Below are positions 55,849 through 64,000 of a stretch of DNA of 64,000 nucleotides, piece by piece. Origin of the DNA: Halobaculum litoreum (GTDB lineage: Archaea; Halobacteriota; Halobacteria; Halobacteriales; Haloferacaceae). The notes below the pieces were generated by a model that searched no databases, was not told the DNA's origin, and was given only the letters and a program-made list of their open reading frames with translations. The stretch spans positions 124,001-188,000 of the forward strand of contig NZ_CP126157.1 of NCBI RefSeq assembly GCF_030127125.1, written 5' to 3'. Every line of letters begins with the position of its first letter. Position 1 is the first letter of the stretch. The translations under genes and the position numbers were made by a program.

Positions 55849-57213
55849 ATGGCAGTCCTAGACGACCTCTCCGGGTTCGAGTTCGAAGATCTCATGGAGG
55901 ACGTGTTCCGCACCCTCGGCTACGAGAACGTCCACCAAGCGTCGAAGACCGCCGACGAGGGGCGGGACGTCCTGATGGAGGAGGTCGTCGACGGGAGCCG
56001 CCGCGGTGTCGTCGTCGAGTGCAAGCACACCGAGACCGTCGGCCGCCCGGTCGTTCAGAAACTGCACTCGGCGGTCGCGACATACGACTTCGCGGGCGCG
56101 AAGCGGGGGATCGTCGTCACCACCGGGCGATTCACCGAGCCCGCACGCGAGTACGTCGAACGGCTCGACACGAGCGGCGACCCCTACCCGATCGAACTGA
56201 TCGACGGGACCGACCTGCGTTCGATCGCCGACGAGATCGGCCTCGACCTGTACAACGGCCGCATCGAGATCCTCTGCTCCGAGGCGCTTCGACCGTACGA
56301 CCCCGCCGCCTCCGTCCGGGCCCCCGTCGAGGAAGCGTTCGGCGAGATCGACAACCTCGACGTGGGTCAACTCCCCGAACCGCACTCGCGGGTCTCGTTC
56401 CGCCCGGTCGTGACGGTCACCGCGGACACGAACGCCGTCTTCGAGACGTCGGTCGGCGTCGTCCACCGGATCGACGACCGAACTCGGTTCGTCGTGCACG
56501 CGGACCGCGGACGACCCACGGTCGCCGAGTCGTCCGTCGCCGACCTCGTCGTCAGGAACCGCGACACGACCGTCGACGTCGACGACGAACGGATCCGCGA
56601 CGCCTTCGACGAGGTCGAGGAGCATCGGTTCGGGCAGACGCAAAGCGAGTACACGGAGTGGGCCGTCGACCGGCTCCGCGAACACCACACGACGACGGTG
56701 ACCTACACCGGCGACAACAACGTCACGTACACCAAAGAGTGCGAGCCGTCCGGCTCGGACGTCACCGTGCGGTCGGTCGACCCGGTGTACCTCCCGGCGG
56801 TGCGCCACACCACCCACCTCGAGGAGTACACCTATCCGTTCGAGTACTTCGCCGCGGGCCCCTCCCGCGTCGCCACCGACGATCGGATCCGCGCCTGCGT
56901 CCACTGTGACACCGCCGGACGCGACGGGTCGTACACCTACTGCGCCAACTGCGGCGCGATCGCGTGTCCGAGCCACACGAGGACCGAACGGCTCGAGCAG
57001 GCGCCCGTCTGCACCGGCTGCGCGGTGACCGAGCGCTTCGCGTTGAAGACGAAGTACTTCTACGACGAGGAGAACCGCGAGTCGTTCCGCGAGCAGTACG
57101 CCGACATGCCGATCCACCGGAAGGCGATGGAGAACACGTGGCTCGTCGCCGGGGGCGCCGTCGCAGCCGTGCTCACGCTCCTCGCGACGCTGGTCGTGGC
57201 GGGAGCGGTCTGA
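55849..57213 (+). CDS. Mrr-like restriction endonuclease with zinc-binding and C-terminal membrane segment
   Basis: This 454-residue protein has an N-terminal Mrr-type PD-(D/E)XK domain: EGRDVL (Asp about 40), VVVECKH (Glu 57, Lys 59), and a Gln in PVVQKLHSAVATYDF. A strand-rich middle part is followed by a cysteine-rich region (CVHCDTAG, CANCGAIACPSH, CTGCAV; about 350-400), which should bind zinc, and one hydrophobic helix at the C-terminus (WLVAGGAVAAVLTLLATLVV). The order nuclease, zinc modules, membrane anchor is unusual. Mrr enzymes cut modified foreign DNA, so a membrane-tethered defence function is inferred. Confidence 0.8.
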   Translation: MAVLDDLSGFEFEDLMEDVFRTLGYENVHQASKTADEGRDVLMEEVVDGSRRGVVVECKHTETVGRPVVQKLHSAVATYDFAGAKRGIVVTTGRFTEPAREYVERLDTSGDPYPIELIDGTDLRSIADEIGLDLYNGRIEILCSEALRPYDPAASVRAPVEEAFGEIDNLDVGQLPEPHSRVSFRPVVTVTADTNAVFETSVGVVHRIDDRTRFVVHADRGRPTVAESSVADLVVRNRDTTVDVDDERIRDAFDEVEEHRFGQTQSEYTEWAVDRLREHHTTTVTYTGDNNVTYTKECEPSGSDVTVRSVDPVYLPAVRHTTHLEEYTYPFEYFAAGPSRVATDDRIRACVHCDTAGRDGSYTYCANCGAIACPSHTRTERLEQAPVCTGCAVTERFALKTKYFYDEENRESFREQYADMPIHRKAMENTWLVAGGAVAAVLTLLATLVVAGAV

Positions 57214-57295
57214 CCGTCGCCGACGGGTGGGCCGGGGTCGCCGACTCGCCGTCCGGGCCGCAGTCCCGCGGCCGGTTTCGAGCGGTGCACGTCCA

Positions 57296-57304
57296 ACAAT
57301 AAAG
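57296..57304 (+). promoter_or_regulatory. TATA box of the Lrp/AsnC gene
   Basis: ACAATAAAG lies about 27 bases before the ATG at 57328. Confidence 0.45.
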
Positions 57305-57327
57305 TGCCTCGCCGCGGTGACGGACGT

Positions 57328-57813
57328 ATGACCGACGACGAGATCGATGACGTCGACAGGGCGATCCTGTACGCGCTGCAGGAGGACGCTCGGAACATGT
57401 CGTCCGGGGACATCGCCGAACGGACCGGTACCTCCGACAGCACCGTCCGCAAGCGGATCCAGCGGCTGGAGTCCGACGGGGTGATCAAGGGGTACAGCGC
57501 CAACGTCGACTACCAGAAGTCGGGGTATCCGCTCCGGATGCTGCTGTACTGTACCGCCGTGATCTCCGAGCGCGGGGGGCTCGTCCACGACATCTTGGAG
57601 ATCGACGGCGTCGTCTCCGTCCAGGAGCTGGTGACCGGCGAGAAGAACCTCCTCGTCACGGCCGTCGGCGAGTCCGACAACGACGTCACGCCCGTCGCGC
57701 AGGAACTCATCGACATGGGGCTCACCGTCGCCGACGAGGTACTGGTCCGGGCCCACGAGACGACGCCGTTCGGGAAGTTCGACACCAGAAACCGCGACGA
57801 CGACGAGTCCTGA
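57328..57813 (+). CDS. Lrp/AsnC-family transcriptional regulator
   Basis: This 161-residue protein has the N-terminal helix-turn-helix (DVDRAILYALQEDARNMSSG, STVRKRIQRLESDGVIKGYS) and the RAM ligand domain (LLYCTAVISERGGLVHDILE, VSVQELVTGEKNLLVTAVGE). ATG at 57328 is supported by a TATA box. It precedes the dabB-dabA pair on the same strand and is the likely local regulator. Its effector is unknown. Confidence 0.85.
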   Translation: MTDDEIDDVDRAILYALQEDARNMSSGDIAERTGTSDSTVRKRIQRLESDGVIKGYSANVDYQKSGYPLRMLLYCTAVISERGGLVHDILEIDGVVSVQELVTGEKNLLVTAVGESDNDVTPVAQELIDMGLTVADEVLVRAHETTPFGKFDTRNRDDDES

Positions 57814-58146
57814 GGGGCGAGCCGGTCGAGCCAGTACCGATCCGGGAACCGACCGAAGAGAACCGGAACGATCCGGGATCGTCCCGTCTTCGCGGCTCCC
57901 CGTGTCTGATCGCCCGCCCGTGAGGGCCTCCACACCTGCGGCGCGTACACCGTGAGGAGCAACTCCCGTGGACGCGTCCCGCCCGCCGCAGAAACCATAA
58001 CGTTCTTTGATTGTCTTCTTGCGAACGATTTGGGAATACAGGAAGGTTTAATAGACAATCAGTTCTCTGAAGCGCGTAGAGACGACCAATATCGGAATCC
58101 GAGTCGATCTCGGAGGCCCGGTACTTGGCGCCGATCGAAGCATACG
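57814..58146 (+). other. Leader and promoter region of dabB
   Basis: No gene is seen. TTTAATAG (58047-58054) is a TATA-like box about 93 bases before the dabB start, implying a leader. A frame starting at 57952 is open to dabB but lacks family match before 58147. Confidence 0.4.
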
Positions 58147-59643
58147 ATGACGGGACACAACTCGAAACCGACGGTCGGAGGGCTCTGGGACACGACGACG
58201 ACGTCGTCGTCCGTTCCGGTCGCACTGACGTGGCTCGTGTGGTCACTGTTCGCTGCCAGCATCGTCGCCCTCGCGGCCCGAGTCCGGTTCGAAGGCGTGT
58301 GGGAGATCCCCGGCCTCGTCGCGGTCGACGGGCTGACCGTCCTGATGTGGGTGGTCGTCACCTTCTTCAGCGGCATCGTCCACAGCTACTCCCGGCGCTA
58401 CATGGCGGGCAGCGCCCACCAGACCGCCTTCTTCGCCACGGTGTTCGGGTTCACCCTCGTCGTGATGGGACTCGTCGCCGCCGACAGCGTCGTCCTGTTC
58501 GGGCTGTTGTGGCTCGCGATGGGTCTGCTGATGGCGAAGCTCATCGGGATCGTCGACGGCTGGACACAGGCACAAGAGGCCGCGTCGGTCGCCCGGCGGT
58601 ACTTCCTCGCCAGCGGCGCGCTGCTCGGCGTGTCGTTGGCGGCGCTGTGGTGGGCGACCGGAGCGACGACGATCTCGGGGATAGCGGCGGCGGCGGGGAC
58701 GCTCGGCGGGCCGGTGTGGCTCCTCGCGGCCGCGTCGCTGGTGCTCGTGGCGATGGTCCAGTCGGCGCTCGTCCCGTTCCACGGGTGGCTGCTCTCGTCG
58801 ATGACCGCGCCGACCCCGGCCTCGGCGCTGATGCACGCCGGCTTCGTGAACGCGGGCGGCATCCTGTTGGTCCGGTTCGCGCCCGTCGTCACCGTCGACC
58901 CCGGACTCATGCTCGCGGTGGTCGCCGTCGGCGGGGCCAGCGCCATCGCCGGGAAGCTCCTGAAGTCGGTGCAGACGGACGTCAAAGGGAAACTCGGCTG
59001 CTCGACGGTCGGCCAGATGGGCTTCATGATCATGCAGGCCGGGCTCGGGTTCTTCGGCGCCGCCATCACCCACCTCATCCTGCACGGGTTCTACAAGGCC
59101 TACCAGTTCCTCTCGTCCGGGGGACGGATCGAGCGCACCGAGCCGGCCGAGGGGACCCCCCACACGGTCGGCCCCGTGACCAGCGCCGTCGGCTTCGCGG
59201 CGATGCTGCTGACCGGGCTGGGCGGCGGCGTGTTGTTCGCGGCGCTGACCGGGAAGGGGACCGCGGTCGACGCCGGCCTGCTGCTCACCTTCTTCGTCGT
59301 GTTGACGACGCTCCACGCGGCCCGCAGCGCGGTCCACACCACGTCGCTGTCGGCGACGGCCCGCTACGGCGCGGTTCCGCTGGTGTTCTTCCCGGCGATC
59401 GTGGTGTACGCGGTCGTCTACGAGGCGGTGGCGGGGCTCCTCGCGGGGCTCCCCGTGGTCACGGCGCCGACCGAGCTCACCGTGCTCCACGCGGCCATCG
59501 CGGTCGGCTTCGTCGGCATCTACGTCGCGATCGAGACGGGGGTGCACGAGCGCAGTCGGCGGCTGTACGTACTGTTGTTGAACGCCAGCCAGCCCGCGGC
59601 AGCCACCCTCCAGACGTCCGCCGAGGAGTACAATGAGTACTGA
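58147..59643 (+). CDS. dabB: DabB: NuoL/MrpA-like membrane subunit of the inorganic carbon pump
   Basis: This 498-residue protein has about 13 membrane helices, with proton-channel features typical of NuoL-type antiporters (TAPTPASALMHAGFVNAGGIL, KLGCSTVGQMGFMIMQAGLG, HLILHGFYKAYQFLSSG). It overlaps dabA by 11 bases, the hallmark DabB-DabA arrangement. Family knowledge: the DAB complex couples ion flow to one-way hydration of CO2 to bicarbonate, concentrating carbon inside the cell. ATG at 58147 is used. Confidence 0.88.
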   Translation: MTGHNSKPTVGGLWDTTTTSSSVPVALTWLVWSLFAASIVALAARVRFEGVWEIPGLVAVDGLTVLMWVVVTFFSGIVHSYSRRYMAGSAHQTAFFATVFGFTLVVMGLVAADSVVLFGLLWLAMGLLMAKLIGIVDGWTQAQEAASVARRYFLASGALLGVSLAALWWATGATTISGIAAAAGTLGGPVWLLAAASLVLVAMVQSALVPFHGWLLSSMTAPTPASALMHAGFVNAGGILLVRFAPVVTVDPGLMLAVVAVGGASAIAGKLLKSVQTDVKGKLGCSTVGQMGFMIMQAGLGFFGAAITHLILHGFYKAYQFLSSGGRIERTEPAEGTPHTVGPVTSAVGFAAMLLTGLGGGVLFAALTGKGTAVDAGLLLTFFVVLTTLHAARSAVHTTSLSATARYGAVPLVFFPAIVVYAVVYEAVAGLLAGLPVVTAPTELTVLHAAIAVGFVGIYVAIETGVHERSRRLYVLLLNASQPAAATLQTSAEEYNEY

Positions 59644-62032
59644 ATCCACCATCCACGACAGCATCGAGGCGGCAGCGACCAGCGTCAACTCCACGTGGCC
59701 GATCCACTCGTTCGTGACGGCCAACCCCCTCGCGGGGTTCGAGGACTTGCCGTTCGAGGAGGCCGTCTCGCGGGCCGCCGGCCTGCTTGGTGGCCACGGG
59801 TACCCCTCCGCGGAGACGTTCCGGAAGGCGCTCGACCGGGGGCAGATCGACCCCGAACGCCTCGAGGCGGAGCTGGCGGAGGCCGGCTTCGAGGGCGACC
59901 CCGAGGCACACCTCGCGCGGATCGCCGAGGCACGGACCGCGGCCGAGCGCGGCCCCGACACCCCGGCGGACCGCGTCGACCGGATCCTCGTCAAGTGGCT
60001 GTCGGCGTTCCTCGACGAGGGCAGCGCCCACTGGTCGATGCCGAACCGGGAGGCGGGCTTTTACGCGGCGTTCCGCGGGATGGCCGGCCACGACGGCACC
60101 ATCCCGGACGAGGGTGTCGTCACGGCGTTGCCCGAGAGCCCGATCGAGACGATCACGACCGTGCTCGAGCCGTACCCGGAGGGCCAGTGGCCCGCCGTGT
60201 TCGAGGCACAGCTGGCCGCCCTCCCGGGGTGGACGGGGGTGATCAAACAGCGTATCGAGGAGGGTGGCTCGTGGCAGTCGACGTACCCCGTCTCCCTGGA
60301 GGGGTACCTCGCCGTGCGCCTCGCGCTGGCGGACGCGCTGGGCGTCGATCTGACCCCCGACCGCGACGCCCCCGAATCCGACCCCGCCGACGAACTCGCC
60401 GGGGCGTTCCTCCGGGCGTGGGAAGCGACCTACCGTGACGAACTCGTCGGCGCGGTCGCCGACGAGGCCGCGTCGATGGCGGACGCGGACGCGGGCGGTC
60501 GCCCGGACGCCCAACTGGTGTTCTGTATCGACACCCGGTCGGAGGTCATTCGCCGCCACATCGAGGCGGTCGGCGACTACGAGACCTACGGCTACGCCGG
60601 ATTCTTCGGGATCCCGATGGAGTACCAGGAGTACGACTCGGACGTGTGGGTCAAGGCGTGTCCGCCGATCCTCGACCCGCAACACCGGATCCCCGACTTC
60701 CCGACCGACGCCGAGACGAAGGCGAACCACGACCGGTGGTGGAGCGTCCGCGAGGCCGCCGACGAGGTCATCGAGTCGCTGGAGGCCAACGCGGCCACGG
60801 CCTACGGGTTCGTCGAGAGCGCGGGGAGCGGCTACGGGCTCGCGCTCGCCGCCCGCACGCTCGTCCCCGGCCGCGTCCACGACTGGGTCGACGCCCTCCG
60901 CGCGTCGGTGCCCGACGAGGAGGAGTTCTGCGACCCGGTGGTCCACCACCAGCACACCTACTCCGGCGACCTGCCGGTGGGACTGACCGACGACGAGAAG
61001 GTGGAGTACGCGGCCACCGCCTTCGAGCTCATGGGGTGGGAGACGTTCGGCCGCCTCGTGGTGTTCACCGGTCACGCCAGCGAGACCGCCAACAACCCCT
61101 ACGCGGCGAGTCTGGACTGTGGTGCCTGCGCCGGGAACCCCGGCGGACCGAGCGCGCGCGTCCTCGCGGCGATCTGTAACGACGACGACGTCAGGACGGC
61201 GCTCCGCGACCGCGGGTTCGACATCCCCGAGGACACGCTGTTCGTCGCCGGCGAGCACAACACGACGACCGACGAGGTGGAGCTGTTCGGGGACGTCCCC
61301 GAGAGCCACGCGGCGGACCTCGCGCGCCTGCGGGCGGACCTCGAGACCGCCCGCGAGACCGCGACCGCCGAGCGCGCCGAGACGATGGACGCGGACGCCG
61401 ACAGCGGCGTCCGGGAGACGCAGCGCCGTGCGGCCGACTGGGCCGAGACCCGCCCCGAGTGGGGGCTGGCCGGCAACGCCGGGTTCGTCGTCGGACCACG
61501 CGCCCTGACGAGCGGACTCGACCTCGACGGGCGCTCGTTCCTCCACTCGTACGACTGGGCGACCGACCCCGACGGCGACGCCCTCGAGGCGATCCTCACC
61601 GGCCCGATGGTCGTCACGCAGTGGATCAACAGCCAGTACTACTTCTCGACGGTCGACAACGCCGTCTACGGCAGCGGCTCGAAGGTGACCCACAACCCCG
61701 TCGGGAACATCGGCGTCTACCAGGGCAACGGCGGGGACCTGATGACCGGGCTCCCCCTCCAGTCGCTGCTGGCCGCCGACGACGAGCCGTACCACCAGCC
61801 GCTTCGCCTCTCGACGGTCGTCCACGCGCCCGTCGACCGGGTCACCGACGTGTTGACCGCGCACGAGGCGTTGGCCCAACTGCTGGACAACGAGTGGCTC
61901 TCCCTGACGGTCGTCGACCCGACCGAGGACAACCGCGCCTTCCGCTACGACGGCGGTCTCGAGTGGACCCCGGCGTTCGAACCGGCCGCCGCGCGCGTCG
62001 AGACGCCGGACCCCGCCGTGGCCGACGACTGA
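59633..62032 (+). CDS. dabA: DabA: zinc-dependent carbonic-anhydrase-like subunit (DUF2309)
   Basis: This 799-residue protein has the family start NSTWPIHSFVTANPLAGFED. The zinc ligands resemble known DabA: Cys and Asp in VFCIDTRSEVIRRHIE (about 296-311), His in VFTGHASETANNPY (about 480), and Cys in LDCGACAGN (about 495). It is cytoplasmic and bound to DabB. It should convert CO2 to bicarbonate vectorially. Translational overlap with dabB supports joint synthesis. Use by a haloarchaeon may feed anaplerotic carboxylation. Confidence 0.9.
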   Translation: MSTESTIHDSIEAAATSVNSTWPIHSFVTANPLAGFEDLPFEEAVSRAAGLLGGHGYPSAETFRKALDRGQIDPERLEAELAEAGFEGDPEAHLARIAEARTAAERGPDTPADRVDRILVKWLSAFLDEGSAHWSMPNREAGFYAAFRGMAGHDGTIPDEGVVTALPESPIETITTVLEPYPEGQWPAVFEAQLAALPGWTGVIKQRIEEGGSWQSTYPVSLEGYLAVRLALADALGVDLTPDRDAPESDPADELAGAFLRAWEATYRDELVGAVADEAASMADADAGGRPDAQLVFCIDTRSEVIRRHIEAVGDYETYGYAGFFGIPMEYQEYDSDVWVKACPPILDPQHRIPDFPTDAETKANHDRWWSVREAADEVIESLEANAATAYGFVESAGSGYGLALAARTLVPGRVHDWVDALRASVPDEEEFCDPVVHHQHTYSGDLPVGLTDDEKVEYAATAFELMGWETFGRLVVFTGHASETANNPYAASLDCGACAGNPGGPSARVLAAICNDDDVRTALRDRGFDIPEDTLFVAGEHNTTTDEVELFGDVPESHAADLARLRADLETARETATAERAETMDADADSGVRETQRRAADWAETRPEWGLAGNAGFVVGPRALTSGLDLDGRSFLHSYDWATDPDGDALEAILTGPMVVTQWINSQYYFSTVDNAVYGSGSKVTHNPVGNIGVYQGNGGDLMTGLPLQSLLAADDEPYHQPLRLSTVVHAPVDRVTDVLTAHEALAQLLDNEWLSLTVVDPTEDNRAFRYDGGLEWTPAFEPAAARVETPDPAVADD

Positions 62033-62084
62033 CCTCGTCGGGCCGTCGGATCGACCGCCCGGGCGTCGGTCCGGGAAGCGGCGG

Positions 62085-62090
62085 TTTAAG
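62085..62090 (+). promoter_or_regulatory. TATA box of the M50 protease gene
   Basis: TTTAAG lies 25 bases before the ATG at 62115, consistent with a leaderless transcript. Confidence 0.45.
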
Positions 62091-62114
62091 TACGGGAGCC
62101 GTGAAAGGGGCCCG

Positions 62115-63251
62115 ATGCGAGGCTACACCGTCGCTCGGATCTGGGGCATCCCGATCCGGATCAACACGTCCTTACTCGTCTTTCTCCCGATCCTCGCGTA
62201 CCTGATCGGAAGCGGCCAACAGATCGAACTGTACGCGGGGCTGCTCGCCGGCTTCAGCGGCGTCGGCTTCGACCTCGCGACGCTGCGCGCCGGGACGACC
62301 CCGTGGACGATCGGGGTCGTCGCGGCGGTCGGTCTGTTCGTCAGTGTGCTGCTCCACGAGCTCGGCCACTCGTGGGCGGCGATGCGGTACGGCATCGAGA
62401 TCGAGTCGATCACGCTGTGGATCCTCGGCGGACTGGCGTCGCTGAAGACGTTGCCCAAGGAGTGGAACCGCGAGCTGTGGATCGCCGTCGCCGGCCCCGC
62501 CGTGAGCGTCCTCCTCGGGGTCGTCTGCTACGTCGGGATGGTGCTCACGCCCGCGTCGCTCGCGGTGCCGCGGTTCCTGCTCGGCTATCTGGCGATCACG
62601 AACGTCGTCCTCACCGTGTTCAATCTGCTCCCGGCGTTCCCGATGGACGGCGGCCGCGTGTTCCGGGCGCTGTTGGCCCGGACCCGGCCGTACGGCACCG
62701 CCACCAGACTGGCCGCCCGCGTCGGCGTCGTGTTCGCGTTCCTGTTCGGCATCGTCGGCGTCTTCACCTTCCAGATCATCCTCGTCCTGCTGGCGTGGTT
62801 CATCTACAGCGCCGCGACGACGGAGTCGCGGACGGTCCTGCTCGACGAACTCCTCGACGGGATCTCCGTCGGCGACATCATGACCCGCGACCCGCCCACC
62901 GTCTCCGGCGACACCACCGTCGAGGCGTTCGGCCGGCAACTCCTCAGCGACCGCCAGCCGGTCCACCTCGTCGTCGACGACGACGGGGCCCCGCTGGGCG
63001 TCGTCACGCTGGAGTCGTTCAAACGCGTCGAGGGGCGCGACCGCGCCACGGTCACGCTGTCGGAGGTCGCACAGGAGCTGTCGCGCATCGACGCCGACGC
63101 GGACGCGTTCGACACCCTCGCACAGCTCAGCGCCGGCGGCACGACCCGCGCGCTCGTCGAGGACGACGGACGGCTCGTCGGCGTGCTCTCGGAGAGCGAC
63201 TACGCGAGCGCCATCACGATCCGCCGCGGGTTCCGTTCGGCGTCGGTGTAA
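62115..63251 (+). CDS. Site-2 protease (M50 family) with C-terminal CBS pair
   Basis: This 378-residue protein has the zinc motif HELGH (about 80-84) within a membrane helix, the second metal motif FPMDGGRVFRALL (about 175), and several hydrophobic helices. The C-terminal CBS pair (VGDIMTRDPPTVSGDTTVEA, LVEDDGRLVGVLSESDYASA) senses adenosyl ligands. Such proteases cut membrane-spanning regulators. It follows dabA by 82 bases with its own TATA box. Confidence 0.88.
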   Translation: MRGYTVARIWGIPIRINTSLLVFLPILAYLIGSGQQIELYAGLLAGFSGVGFDLATLRAGTTPWTIGVVAAVGLFVSVLLHELGHSWAAMRYGIEIESITLWILGGLASLKTLPKEWNRELWIAVAGPAVSVLLGVVCYVGMVLTPASLAVPRFLLGYLAITNVVLTVFNLLPAFPMDGGRVFRALLARTRPYGTATRLAARVGVVFAFLFGIVGVFTFQIILVLLAWFIYSAATTESRTVLLDELLDGISVGDIMTRDPPTVSGDTTVEAFGRQLLSDRQPVHLVVDDDGAPLGVVTLESFKRVEGRDRATVTLSEVAQELSRIDADADAFDTLAQLSAGGTTRALVEDDGRLVGVLSESDYASAITIRRGFRSASV

Positions 63252-63292
63252 GCCGGCGGCAGCGTAGGTGAGCCTCCGCCCGAGGACGGCCG

Positions 63293-64000
63293 TCAGGACG
63301 GGTCGGGCGGTCGACCGACGGCCGCACCGCCCCGGACGTCCCCGAGCACTCGACGAAGCAACGGCGGCGTCATCGCGGAGGTGGCCACGGCCACGAGCAG
63401 CACCACCGTGTACATCCGCGGACTCAAGATCCCGAGGTCGAGCCCGACGGTCGCGATGACGATCTCGATGGCCCCGCGGGCGTTCAAGCCGATCCCCATC
63501 GCGGTCGCCTCCGTGCGGTCGTAGCCGAGCGCGGCCGCCGCCAGATACACCCCGCCGACTTTGCCGACGGTCGCGATGGCGAGCGTCGCGGCCCCGACGA
63601 CGGCGACGGTCGGGTCCGTCAGGAGGCCGAGGTCCGCTTCCAGCCCCGCGACGCCGAAGAACACCGGGGCGAACACCCGAAGCGTCGTCCGCTCGAAGAC
63701 GGTCCGTGCGCGCTCCGGGATCCCGCCCGCCCGGGCGAACAACACCCCCGCGACGAACGCGCCGAGCGCCGGCTCGACCCCGACGGCGTGCGCGAGGGCG
63801 CTGCCGCCGACCGCCGCGGCGACGACGACGAGGAGGTGGCCGCCGACGGCGTCGTCGGACAGGCGGTCGAGGACGCCGTCGACGACGCGCTGGCCGACGA
63901 CCACCGCTCCGAGGAGGAACGCCGCGAGCACGAGCAGCACGGTCGCGAGCGCGCCGGCGTCGAGCCGACCCGCCCGGGCGATCCCGACGACGACGCCGAG
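63293..64000 (-). CDS. Kef/NhaP-type cation:proton antiporter (N-terminus beyond right edge)
   Basis: The frame is open to the window edge (236 codons seen), so the N-terminal part is missing. The segment GVEPALGAFVAGVLFARAG and TRVFAPVFF-like helices, with a helix ATAMGIGLNARGAIEIVIATV, are typical of CPA2 monovalent cation:proton antiporters (Kef/NapA-like). It lies head-to-tail convergent with the M50 protease. Ion specificity is unknown. Confidence 0.85.
   Translation of the reverse strand, partial: LGVVVGIARAGRLDAGALATVLLVLAAFLLGAVVVGQRVVDGVLDRLSDDAVGGHLLVVVAAAVGGSALAHAVGVEPALGAFVAGVLFARAGGIPERARTVFERTTLRVFAPVFFGVAGLEADLGLLTDPTVAVVGAATLAIATVGKVGGVYLAAAALGYDRTEATAMGIGLNARGAIEIVIATVGLDLGILSPRMYTVVLLVAVATSAMTPPLLRRVLGDVRGGAAVGRPPDPS

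Overview
The window is a piece of a haloarchaeal (class Halobacteria) chromosome. The evidence is high G+C, strongly acidic predicted proteins, Tat-type (twin-arginine) lipoprotein signals, many TATA boxes about 25 bases upstream of start codons without a leader, and families such as DUF5789-like, ISH3-type transposase and CBS-S30AE proteins. Genus and species cannot be told from what is visible.

Left part (1-12721): an AddA-like UvrD helicase (runs off the left edge) and an AddB-like nuclease lie on the minus strand with a VapBC toxin-antitoxin pair between them. Next come a free-standing, splicing-dead intein-like homing endonuclease, two small acidic ORFs, a decayed stretch, and the E1-alpha/E1-beta genes of a 2-oxoacid dehydrogenase. 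From 12722 to 15188 there is a non-coding, C-rich, repeat-rich region, followed by a broken Toprim-type mobile-element primase (15189-17099). This pair looks like the remains of an integrated plasmid or virus with its origin.

Middle (17114-32500): small membrane proteins, a Tat-exported von Willebrand A protein, a PQQ-type sugar dehydrogenase whose signal peptide is out of frame at a run of eight G, a CopB-like copper ATPase, a beta-propeller lipoprotein, and an accessory stretch (27375-32379). That stretch is cut by repeated 16-base terminal sequences next to 8-base direct repeats and carries a lipoprotein, a DUF2306 membrane protein, two small proteins and an ISH3-type transposase fragment.

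Right part (32790-64000): two overlapping genes make up an AddB/RecC-like protein without a nuclease domain, and 15 kb further right is a RecB-like helicase-nuclease that could be its partner. Between them are a probable catabolic set (alcohol dehydrogenase, cupin, GAF protein, aldehyde dehydrogenase, family III CoA-transferase, IclR regulator), an acetyltransferase, a universal stress protein, a DUF5789-like pseudogene, a CBS-S30AE protein, an ATPase with DUF234, and a LeuA-family synthase. After the RecB-like gene come two overlapping beta-propeller lipoproteins, a membrane-anchored Mrr-like nuclease, an Lrp/AsnC regulator, the DabB-DabA inorganic carbon pump, an M50 site-2 protease with CBS domains, and a cation:proton antiporter cut by the right edge.

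Main themes: two sets of AddAB/RecBCD-type DNA end-processing enzymes in one window, several traces of integrated elements, exported propeller lipoproteins, a likely alcohol-to-acyl-CoA pathway, and vectorial CO2/bicarbonate uptake.
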